A DNA stretch of 64,000 nt, taken from the NCBI RefSeq assembly GCF_031143425.1, contig NC_090437.1, forward strand, positions 849,165,978 to 849,229,977, written 5' to 3'. Below, in pieces: positions 48,492-58,702 of this stretch. The position numbers were made by a program, and so were the translations under genes. Position 1 is the stretch's first letter, and the number at the start of each line of letters is the position of its first letter. A model generated the notes under the pieces. That model was not told the origin of the DNA. It did not search any database and saw only the letters and a program-made list of their open reading frames with translations. This DNA is from Pleurodeles waltl (lineage: Eukaryota > Chordata > Amphibia > Caudata > Salamandridae).

Positions 48492-48962
48492 GAGGCCCGA
48501 CTGTTGAGGCTTCTCACGTTAATTTATTTTCCATATCAATTGGCAGCTTGCTAGGTCTCCTGACGCGTTTCGGCTTCCACAATACAGCCTTGATCACAGG
48601 TGAGTCGGTTTAAAATAAACACTTCCTATTAAACACTTCCTTTTAAATTCAGGCTAGCATGTGACTTGTAGTACTTGACAAATGTCCTTCAATGACCATA
48701 ATGCACCTTAGTTTATCATTTCTCATCGTCACGGTGCCTTTTTATGATAAAGCTAAAATAGCATCCCAACACCGCAACACATTTGTCATTAATAATATTT
48801 AGGTGCATATGCAGCCTTTTCAACATAGCCACGTGCAAAATTACACCTTAGAAGTTCGTATTTCATAAAAAACCGCACTCCTCTTACAAGCTGCCATAAT
48901 TCAAACAGTGCCAATTGATATGGAAAATAAATTAACGGGAGAAGCCTCAACAGTCGGGCCTC
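48492..48962 (-). mobile_element. Second Penelope-like terminal fragment with 54-bp inverted repeats
   Basis: Bases 48,492-48,545 (starting GAGGCCCGACTGTTG) are repeated in inverted orientation at 48,909-48,962 with one visible mismatch. The enclosed 363 bp carry a minus-strand motif at 48,562-48,599 like that of the first Penelope-like element, and an untranslated segment with words similar in order (GTGACTTGTAGTAC, ACCATAATGCAC). No coding region. I read it as terminal repeats of a second Penelope-like family without a body. Confidence 0.6.
48562..48599 (-). ncRNA. Hammerhead-like motif, second copy
   Basis: Minus strand: CTGTGATCAAGGCT, loop, AGCC, then GAAACGCGTC. The GGCT/AGCC stem followed by GAAA and a GCGTC cleavage-like site is closer to a hammerhead than the copy at 42,031. 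The expected CUGAUGA core is represented by CTGTGATCAA, so activity is doubtful. Confidence 0.4.
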
Positions 48963-48980
48963 GGCATTCTTTTCTTTTTA

Positions 48981-49031
48981 CATATATATATATATATAAA
49001 TATATATCTATATGTATATATCTATAAATAG

Positions 49032-49084
<53 letters not shown>

Positions 49085-49418
49085 TACATTTTCCCCCTAA
49101 TTTCTTAAAAACTACTGAATGGATTTACACCAAAACAAAAAAAGGTCACTTTCTGGACAAGGGCCTACTGTTCTGCCAAATTTGGTGTCATTCTGCCCAA
49201 TAGTTTCGCCGCTATTGCTGTTCAAAATCTCTATTAAAAAATGAATGGGGAAAAGGTGTTTTGAGACCCCTCTTTTTCTTGCCCAATCCCACCCCAGGAC
49301 GAATCACCTCAAAACTTTCCAGACAGCGGCTGATGTGACTGGCAATTTGTTTTGGAAAGTTTTGTGAAGATTCATCAAGCGGCACCAAAGAAATAGGTAA
49401 GTAAACAAATGCTTTATA

Positions 49419-49470
<52 letters not shown>

Positions 49471-49496
49471 GTGTGTGTGTGTGTGTATATATATCA

Positions 49497-49539
<43 letters not shown>

Positions 49540-49540
49540 T
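48981..49540. repeat. Two (TA)n tracts around a dispersed repeat
   Basis: TA microsatellites at 48,981-49,083 and 49,418-49,540 (the latter with a GTGTGTGT insert) enclose 49,090-49,400, a third copy of the TTTACACCAAA dispersed repeat (other copies at about 32.0-32.4 kb, inverted, and 35.8-36.1 kb). A further partial copy (CAAATTCAGCAGAAAGGTAGC) lies at 49,690-49,830. No coding signal. Confidence 0.85.
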
Positions 49541-49829
49541 TCAAAAAATAAGTGTCAAGTTGGGTCTTTTTGTACATAGAAAGTTTCGGGGCAATTCGTC
49601 AAACGTCAGCCGATAAAAAGGGAGGGGTAAAAAAAGGGTGCTTTTCCCATGTTAATTCCTATCGACTCTTTAGACATGCCTGCATCCTAAACTGCTGGAC
49701 AGAATTACACCAAATTCAGCAGAAAGGTAGCTTTAGGTCCAAAGATCACCCTTTTTCTTATTTGGTGTAAATCCGTTGAGTAGCTTTCGAGAAAGTAAAG
49801 GAAATCCAAATTTTTACAGATCACATGAT

Positions 49830-50130
49830 GAGATCTGATTGCTTTCAGCACTTCAACCAGAAAGTGATGGTAGCCATCGTGGTACGAATATACATGATAG
49901 CACCAATTGAAATGCATTGTAGTGAATGGCAGGTTTTGAGGCTCACAAAAATAAGTTATAATATAAATCATCTGTTGTTATGGTACGTTTACCCTGTGAA
50001 AGTCTTTTGCTGGGTTTTCAAGAATTATGTTTGAGAGAGAACTGTTTTCTCATTATTTTCCCATAGAGGTTATGGAATGTGCTCCAGAAGCTAAAATAAG
50101 AGCATATTTTCTATAAATTCACACTATCTT
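49830..50130. other. No gene seen
   Basis: AT-rich anonymous DNA with no recognised motif. Confidence 0.4.
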
Positions 50131-50990
50131 TCTCAGCCATATGAGAATGAATCTCAGTAAAACAGGTGAGCCAACAGGAGCAGCCTGTCAGTTGATTTCC
50201 TTGTGTTCTACTGCAGTCTCCCAGAGTGTTCTAAAGAACAGCTAGAGTACTAATAGTCTTACATATGACAAAAGTGTGAGGTACCTGGAACCACCTTGAT
50301 TGAATCAAACATGTAAAACTTAAAACATTTAATTTAGAAAGGTACAAAATGAGTGGATTCATTTTGTGATACAAATTATGGTTAACACTGTAGAAAAAAA
50401 ATTAGGAAATGTTTTAAGTGAGTTCTCACATATCTCCGTGTTGTACTTGAACAGGAGCAGCCTGTCAGTTGTTTACCTTGTGTCCTAATGCAGCCTTCCA
50501 GAGTGTTCTAAATAACAACTAGAGCACTAACAGGCTTATTTATGACAAAAGTGTGGCATACCTGAAGCCATCTTGATTCAATCAAACTGGTAAAACTTAA
50601 AACATTAAAATTAGAAAACAACAACATGAGGGGTTTCATTTTGCCATAGAAATCATAGGTAGTGCTGTAGAAATAAAAAATTAGGACGTGTTTTATGTGC
50701 GCTATCAAGTATCTTCCTCTTCTATTTCGTTAAAACATTCTGACATGTAGACTGAAACATGCACATTCTGAATTTATGCCAAAGGTGTGGCACATCGGAC
50801 AGCCATCCTAATGGAATTGAAGTGGAAAACTGAAAACCTTTTCTACTGAGTATACTGCAATAAATGAGGAAATTAATGAGCTTCATAACAAAGGTGTCAC
50901 TCAAGATAACCACCAGAGAAAAAAGAGCCCAAATGAGGCACAAAATATCACCCAAATGTCGCTCAAGTGTAGCCTAATGACAGAAGTGTG
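50130..50990. repeat. ~277-bp tandem repeat, two full and two partial units
   Basis: AGGAGCAGCCTGTCAGTTG occurs at 50,176 and 50,453, and the following 250 bp align (ATGACAAAAGTGTG(A/G)GGTACCTG, then GTAAAACTTAAAACATT). A third, shorter unit has GCCAAAGGTGTGGCACATC near 50,777 and a fourth fragment AATGACAGAAGTGTGCAAAA near 50,978. Non-coding. Confidence 0.8.
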
Positions 50991-51001
50991 CAAAACACTT
51001 T

Positions 51002-51210
51002 GGCCCTCATTACGAGTTTGACGGTCAGATGAGCCGCCCACCAAACTCGGGTCGATGAGACTGCCGTCAACACGGCAGCTTCACCCACAGTCGCATTACA
51101 ATGTTCTCACAAGGTTGACCGGTGGGAACATCATATTACGAAGTTCCCGCCTGTCATTCTGGTGGGAACAGTGCTACGATACTGGTCTTGGCTCCTTTAA
51201 GGGAACCAAG
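51002..51210. mobile_element. Truncated Harbinger-family end
   Basis: Starts GGCCCTCATTACGAGTTTGACGG, sharing GGCCCTCATTAC with the element at 63,209, and continues with CCGCC-like and inverted GTGGGAAC words. The partner terminus is not visible; similarity fades near 51,210. A non-autonomous or truncated member of that family. Confidence 0.6.
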
Positions 51211-51469
51211 GCCAAAGTGTTGCACAAGAACTCATTCCTTTTAGGATTTAGGCATGGGGAAGTTAAGTGATTTTCCCAAAATCATAGGAAGTCAAGCTGA
51301 CCCTGAACCCTGAACCTGGTTCCCCAGTTGCATAGGCTAAAGCTCTGGCCACATTCTCTCCCCTAAGGGCGGCATATAATCAAGTGATCAACTGGATAAA
51401 AAACATCAGGATAGCTAATAATTTAAAAGTGCTTTGTCACTGTTTGAGAATTCCAAAGATATGTCTTTA

Positions 51470-51625
51470 TGTTAGTTTTTTAGAGCACATACATCATTTC
51501 TATGAGGAAAAAAACCCTCTCATTTTTATAATTACTTAAGGAAATGCTTTAGGTGTTACAGTTTTGATTACATCAAGATGACGTCAGGCGTGCCACACTT
51601 TTGTTTTAAATATAGAATGTTAGCA
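51470..51625. repeat. Inverted copy of the 277-bp tandem-repeat unit
   Basis: On the minus strand this reads CAAAAGTGTGGCACGCCTGACGTCATCTTGAT and continues through a GAGGGTTTTTTCCTCATAG segment, aligning with the plus-strand unit at 50,545-50,680. It faces the array at 50.1-51.0 kb across the Harbinger fragment. Confidence 0.6.
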
Positions 51626-51639
51626 GTCTAGATGTTTAT

Positions 51640-53470
51640 TAGAATACTGTGGGGAGGCAGATGTCAGGGGCACAGACTCGGATAATTGAGGGCCGGGAGG
51701 AGGGTGCAGAGGAAACAAGTTGACCATACTGGCCCATGGAGGGCAGGGGGAGGGGGTCAGCGGCAACAAACCAACTATGCAGGCAAGAGAGGCTGTGGCA
51801 ATAAAACAGACCATTGAGGGCAGAAGAAAGAGGCAGTGGCAGTACAACCATACATGTCAGCAGACAGGTTTTCAAGCAGGAGACTCCCAATTTTTTTAAA
51901 CCCAAAAGGGTTTCATTTTATTAGTCTCCTGCCTAAAATATCCTATTTTTCACTGTAAGTCAACAGGGAAAATCAATTCCCCAGAATTCTTTTTTCAAAA
52001 TCTCCCTCTTACTAAGATCAATATGTTGACAAGAATGGTACATTGGATCAATGAGGGCAGGAGGAATGGGGTAGGGACATGGATTTGGATAACAGAGGAC
52101 ACTATGGAGATGGGCAGGGGAACCAAATGAGCTTACAAGACAGGCGCCAGGGGTTGCAGCAGCAGAATACACCACAAAAGGCAATCAGAGGGATGGCAGT
52201 GCAGCACCACAGATCAGGGAAAACAATAGGGAAGGGACAGGGCCATGCACATGGGCAGCAGAGGGGACAGAGGCAAGGGCAGCAAGCTAACCAACCGGAC
52301 AGACAGGAGGGACAGTTGCAGTATAACAGACTATGAAGGGCAAAAGGGAGGAGGCAGGGGCACAGCAACAGACCAGACAAGGCAAGAGGGAGGGGAAATG
52401 GACCTACACTTTGAAAAGGGAAGGCAGGGGGCACGGGGCAGGGCAGGAGCAGCAAATTTACCATGAAGGGCAGACAGTATGGGTACTGGAAGCACAACCC
52501 ACCATGGAAGGCAACAGTGAGACTATAATGGCATACACACAGACAATGGAGAGAAGGTGGGAGGTGGTCAGAAGGAGCAAGCTGACCACACAGGGCAGGT
52601 GTGAGAGGCTATGGCAGCACAGAAGGCCATGCATAGCAAGCAGGAAGGTTAGTGGCAGCACCACGGCCTTGGTTAGCACGAAGTAGTGGTCAGTGACATG
52701 CATAAAGGACTATGGAGGACAGAATGAATGGATAGGGATTGAGCACAGGCAAGAGAGGGCAGGGAATGAGCTTCACAACACACTATGAGGGGTAGGCAGG
52801 AGGAGACGTTGCAGCAGAAAATGAAAGACAGAAAGGAGTGGCAGAAAAAATAGACCATTGAGGACAGGAATGGGGATAGGGGCAAGGAACACAGACAGGC
52901 AGAGTGGAGGTAGCAGGGATAGGCAGCAGTCATCTGACCATGCTAGGCAGGTGGGAGGGGCAGTGGCAGCTCAACAGAACACTCAGAGCAGATAAGAGGG
53001 ACAGCTGCAGGTCCATGGAACATGGTGAGCAAAAAGGAGGAAACAGGGGCAAGCACACAAACATCAGAGGGCAGGGGGAAGGAGGGTAGGGGCAGCACGC
53101 CAAGCACAGAGGCTAAGTAGGAGGTCAATGATGGGGCACAGAATAGGGCAACAAAGGGCGGGAGGAGTGGGCAGGGACATCAAGCTAAATGGAGGGCAGT
53201 AGCAGCACATTGGACCATGCAGGGCAGGAGGGAGGGAGCTGATGCATAGACTCAGACAACAGAGGGTACGGAGGAGGTGGATAGGGCAACAAGCTAACTG
53301 TTCAGGGCAGACAGGAAGGGGAGGGGCAGAACAACAGCCACACAGGGCTGTGATGAGAGAGCAGGGGCATGCACTTGGACAATGGATAGCAAGGGCGGCA
53401 GGAGCAGCAAGCTTGATGGGGGCCAGCACAATAGCAGGCCGGGCCCTGCGTCCAACTCTATCCCAACTCG
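51640..53470. repeat. G/A-rich degenerate minisatellite (GGGCAG/GCAGCA words)
   Basis: About 1.8 kb in which variants of GACCATGGAGGGCAGGAGGGAGGGGCAGTGGCAGCA recur every 35-50 bp, with low unit identity. One interruption at 51,860-52,040 is not repetitive. The plus strand is G/A-rich; minus-strand Cys/Leu/Pro-rich frames, up to 151 codons, arise from composition and are not genes. Confidence 0.75.
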
Positions 53471-53529
53471 CATTGCGATGGGCATTTTGCTTAATGCTGA
53501 AAAGATCATAGAACTTCACTGAAAAAAAC

Positions 53530-54013
53530 AGCAGTTACAGGGATGTTATAGTTAGGAAATAGAATTTTTTTAAAACATAGAAATGTACTTTAAAAAAACA
53601 AAGGTTACAGGGACGTTATAGTTTGGCTCACATTTCAAATGTACCAAACCATAGAAAATCAGCAGTTATAGTTAGAGGCATTTCAAGGAGCTATAGCTCA
53701 TGCCCTAAGGTAACTATAGATTATGCCTTTGCCAGGCACTGCTAATTGCCCAGATATTACAGCACTCATGACTTCTTTTATAACTTCATTGATAATATCA
53801 CTGTAACATTTGCAATAACATTATTGATGTGAAAACTGTGCATGGCAGGGGCACGAGTTATAATTACCTTAGGGCACGAGTTAGACTGATTTGAAATAAC
53901 TCTAACTGTTGAATGTCTATGGTTTTGTACATTTGAAATGTGAGGCTAACTATAACGTCCATGTAACCTTTGTGTTCTTTAAGGGAATATATACATATAT
54001 ATATATATATATA

Positions 54014-54084
<71 letters not shown>

Positions 54085-54185
54085 AAACGAAAGGTTACTG
54101 GGGACATTAAAGTTAGGTTCTGAATTTACTCAAAGAAAACAAAAAAAATTCAGCTGTTATAGTTATAGTTATAGTTATAATGTGC
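53530..54185. repeat. Palindromic pair of the GAGTTATAGTT repeat with (TA)n
   Basis: A minus-orientation arm (about 53,577-53,745) and a plus-orientation arm (about 53,842-53,985) share, in mirrored order, TTACCTTAGGGCA(C/T)GAG, TCTATGGTTT, ACATTTGAAATGTGAG and AACTATAACGTCC(A/C)TGTAACC. A (TA)n tract at 53,989-54,080 interrupts the second arm, and a fragment continues to 54,185. A third copy is at 33,150-33,400. Confidence 0.8.
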
Positions 54186-54946
54186 ACCCTCTCCTTCTGG
54201 AAGCCCATTAGTCATCACACACTATTAAACCCACTGCCCCCACAAAGAAAAAAATCATCTAAGTAGTACATCACCAATTTTGATCCTGTCACAGACATGA
54301 ACAACCATGGAAGAAAGCTGCTAAATTTCTAAAACAGTTCACATGGCACCAAAGATCCCATAGGTAAAGCTTGGCCCATGAACCATTCCTCTTGCACTTG
54401 TATCCCTAGCAACTAAAAATCAACTAAAAATCATCTGCCAGCATTTGGAAGGCTGCTTTTATATTGCTGTTGGCCATTCTTGCTCTCCTGTCTACCTCCC
54501 TCACCAACTCTTTTGCTATGTCAACTGATAAATAAGTTACAGAAGCCACTTTCCAAGATGAAATCATTCATGGAGCAACCTTCCATCCAAAACAAGAGGA
54601 CTATTAATCTGAATTGTCCTTTTTATTACTTTTTAGGCACAACTCCAATTGGAGACACAGTCAAATTGCCCATCAGTCATTCTTGAAAAAGACTTCCAAC
54701 CTCGCTTTTTGTATTCCTTTCTACAGCTTAGCCCCAACCATGCCCAGATGTTCACTCTCAGATTTCAAATTCTCTGCCCACCCCTCTCTAGAGGGTCACC
54801 CCCAAACATTTTGCCTTACTCCTTCTACTTTTTACTGGATTTTTATTCTGTTGTCCTTAGGACTCTGTGCACTTTACCCCTGCTAACTAGTGCCAAAGTG
54901 CATGTGCTCACTCCCCTTAACATGGTTTGATAGGCGTAGACCTGAT
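54186..54946. other. No gene seen
   Basis: Anonymous DNA. Overlapping 90-93-codon plus-strand frames at 54,614-54,930 are Phe/Leu/Pro-rich and have no motif. Confidence 0.4.
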
Positions 54947-56330
54947 TGGCATCCAATGGGCCTGCAGCACTTATTTTGCCACCCACTTATGTAGCACCTT
55001 ACAACTTGTTCTAGGCTTGCTATTGCAGCCTGAATGTAGTGTCCCACTGCCATCTCGACTTGGCATTTAAAAGCCCCTTGCCAAGCCTTAAGCCCCCCTT
55101 TTATTACATGTCACCCCTAAGGTAGGTCCTAGGTAGCCCATAGGGTGCTGTGCAATTGAAAAGTAGGACATATATTTTTTTGTTTTACATGTCCTAGCAG
55201 TGAAAAACTACTAAATTCATGTTCCTACTGCTGAGAAGCCATAGGGTAACATGGGAGATTCCTTACTAAAATGAATAAATTGTAATTCCTAAACCAGAGG
55301 CGGTAGATATGTCATGTTTGGTATTTATAAATTTGTAATAACAAACACTCTTTAATGGGTAAGCCAGATTTATTATTACAAGTTTGAAAATGGCACTTTT
55401 AGAAAGTTGGCATTTTTCTACCCTAACCCCCTTCATGCCAGTAACCTGCCTTACGTCACATGACTGGGTGTAACTGACAGTTGGGACTTTGTGAATTCAC
55501 CCCAGACAGTCACACAATAGGGGGATTAGCAGAGCTCAAATGGGCCATTATCTGATTTGATGAGGTGTGCAGCTTAGCACAGCCTACTTGCAACTGAATA
55601 GGCTGGGCTCTGCCACCACACAGTAGGCTTAAGGACCCTCTATTGTCAGTGCAGCCAGCTAAGAGACAGGGAAGGAGAGGCAGGAATTTAGTGGAACTTC
55701 AGGGAACCCTTATGTAAACTTCACCCAACTTCTAGGACCAGGGTCTAAAAAATAGGGCTCTCAGACCTGCTCCTCAATTCACTACTGGACCTGCAGAAGG
55801 ACTCTCAGTGGATTGCCTGCTGCTGTGACCTGCTGTGCACTCCCCCAGACTGCTGTTGTACCTAGAAGGACTGCTTTGCTGCCTGGAGCCTGCTTGGAAC
55901 TTTCAGAGGCCAGCCCTGCTGTAGAGTCCTGCATAACCACCTGTACCAGAAACTTCAGAAGTGACTCCAAGGGCTAGTTTAGCTGTTCTCCTGTTCTGAG
56001 CCACAGAAGCATAACAGGCTCCCCCCATCTTAAACCTTCACCAGGACGTGGCCTGAGTGAGTCTTGCACCACTAAGAGGTCTCCATCCACTCCTGGATCC
56101 TTGGTTGTGGTGCTAAATGTACTCAAATGCCCATTTTCTAAAACTGAGGACTTGCCATTTTGAACCTTAAACTTCAAAGCTTTTTATTGTGTTGTGTTTT
56201 CAGTGCATTGCTGTTTGTGTACTGCATAAATACTTAACACATGGCCTCTAAGTTTAACCTGACTACTTTTTCTGCCAAGGTACCCAGGGTTAAGCACAGG
56301 TTAAGTTAGTGACTTTTTGTGGGTCACTCT
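54947..56330. mobile_element. LTR-like dispersed repeat
   Basis: A ~1.4-kb block with CATGTCCTAGCAGTGAAAAACTACTAAATTC and CTGCTGTGCACTCCCCCAGACTGCTGTTG style sequence, which I recognise as the texture of a common newt LTR-retrotransposon repeat. No coding region, primer-binding site or second LTR was found, so both boundaries and class are approximate. Confidence 0.4.
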
Positions 56331-58090
56331 GTATGGGGTTCTGGCTGTTGCTTGACTGGAGCTCACACCTCAATCTGTGAGATTTAACTGGTGTATGAGC
56401 TCTTATCCATGTGTCCCTGTCCTCCTCTACCTTGCCTTGCTGCCCTCTCTGCTTCCAGTGCTCATCTGACTGGCCCTGCCCTCTCTCCCACGCTGGCCCA
56501 CAATGTGCAAGAGGATCACCCAACATGTGGAGCATTCGTGACAACATTTGCAGACTTCTCAGTTGTAATGTCCCCTGTTAATTAACCAGCATGTCTCATC
56601 AACCCCTTGCTGTCCTCTCCCAATTGCCCCCACACCTTCTTGAGTCGGGTGCCCATGAAAGGTCTTATATACCACTGGTGAACCACTTGCAGCAAACCAC
56701 ATAAACACTGAATTTTGAGAGTGCTGTAGTGTTAAACCACAGATAGTTGTCAAATTCCCACCATTTTCCTTATGTGTTGTCCGCTAGTCTAGTCATAGAC
56801 TCGTCATCATATCTCACTCATGCAAAACCCCAAATGTGGTCTGTGCTTTCTTTATCATGTCCATGTACTGGAACAATGATTTACACCACCCAATGTATTT
56901 CCTGAAGTATACGCGGGTATACTTTATGAAAGTTGCACCTAGTTCTATATTTTATCCTGTAGCCAGGGCCTCTTTGCTAGTTCATGTTCCTTCTTCTTTT
57001 GCCTTCACCTACCTAAGTAGCAACTTGAATTCTTCCAAATACTCCCCTTTCTTAATGCACTCCTTGGTTGCTGCCATCAATTGAGTCGCTATAGCTTTTT
57101 AACCTTCACCTCTTTACTCTCCTTCTCTCTCTCTCTCCCTCTGCTCCATCCTCTTCCTTTTCTTCTCCTCCATCAACTTTACCCCCTTTTCCTTTCCCCA
57201 TATCTTCTTTTTGTTTCTTTTTGTCCTGCTGCCTTTTCTTTTCTTGCGTGTTCTTAGCCTTTTCTTTCCCTTTTTCACAACCTTACATACAATCTTGCTG
57301 CATACAGCCTCCAAAGTCAAGCTGGAATGTCACTTTGTGCAGTGGTTTTCAGCTCATCTTCTCTGCCACTGTGTGATTTCGGCTCCTCACTGTGTGACCT
57401 TGAAAAAGTAGCTAAAATCATGACATAAAGTGGTACTCTTTGAGGTGGCCAGTCTAGTTTCACGTATTATTAATGTTTAAGAAAACAAGCGAATGGTCCT
57501 AACATTTTGCCAGTGTCACGGGTAATGCCCATTGTTGCAACAACTTATATCACCAAGAAAAGGTGCACCAAGTTGCAGCCACTTGCACTGCCAAGTACCA
57601 TTGACACAGATATTCTCATCACATCCAAGATAACAATGGCCATGTCTGCTGTGATACATTTTTAACTCCAGAGCGAGTATTCCTCATTCAGGAGTTAAGA
57701 GTTTGTCGTCACAGACATGGCCATCGACCACCTGAAATTTTTGACTACCTGAAATTCTACATTTTTCAATGCAAGATGTGCATAAAGAGGATAGCAAATG
57801 TTCTGTTTGTGACAACCAGGGGCAAATGTTAATGGCGATAAACGCTTTTAGTGGCTTTCGGACCAGCTTGGTATTTTGTGCAACAAGTTGTGTGTTTTTG
57901 GGAGAAGGGACATGAAGGTAACATCAAGGGAATGTATGGTTCTGTTCATCACTCCCAAATACCTACACCTATAAATTTGATCTAAAAATAAAATGTTAAC
58001 GTCTTTTCACATTTATATGAGCCTTACACCTGACTGTGGTAAAAGTACATTGTCAAAATTCATATGTGTAAAACACAAAAATTAACATTA
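56331..58090. other. No gene seen; includes a pyrimidine-rich tract
   Basis: Anonymous DNA. 57,110-57,260 on the plus strand is almost pure C/T and gives an artefactual Lys/Arg/Glu-rich frame on the minus strand. Confidence 0.5.
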
Positions 58091-58099
58091 GCTTACTTA

Positions 58100-58700
58100 G
58101 GACAACTTAGCTTCTGTCATCCATCTTGGATGTGACATCGCCGTACAGAATGTAACCATTTCTGATGTTTATTCTCTGCTATAATAAAGAACATTCAGAC
58201 TTTGCTATAACCGTGAGGAGAATTCCCAGCTGGGTCAGACAAATGTACCTTTCCAAGGACAAGCTAACTGTACCAAACTGAATAATGTACTACGTAACAT
58301 TTCACATTCTATGTCTAGAAGCTGTGAAACACCTGAACCAATGTAGTAGAATGATGAATGAATCACCAAATGTATTCTGTATTATATGTTCCTCTGTGCT
58401 TGCTTAGTTGATTAAAAGCCTGTGAACTATGTAATAGTGTGGTGAATGTTTAAAATCCTTTGTCTAAAGTCCTATAAAAGAGTGAGATGTCTTCATGTAA
58501 GGAGGAGACCTTTTCCCAATTCTGTGAAGGCAAATCTATGCCAGCTTTTCCATTGTTCAACTTTTAATGAGCTCTTTGACTTCCCACTCCTTATCGAACT
58601 TATGTGCTTTGGTCTTACTAATTGATGGCTCAGCCTATGCATTACTGTAACTATTATATTTTGAGTAAATCTGTAATTGTTATCCACTTGTCAGTTGTTC
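58100..58700 (+). mobile_element. Possible solo LTR with TATA-like promoter
   Basis: The block contains TCCTATAAAAGAGTG (about 58,470-58,484), a good TATA-like element, about 220 bp before the right boundary at CCACTTGTCAG, and an AATAAAG word upstream. The layout resembles U3-R-U5 of an LTR. Termini and target duplication are not convincing and no internal region is attached. Confidence 0.25.
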
Positions 58701-58702
58701 TT

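Noticed and set aside
53064..53519. 151-codon minus-strand frame rich in Cys, Leu and Pro
   Set aside because: Antisense of the G/A-rich minisatellite; no conserved motif.
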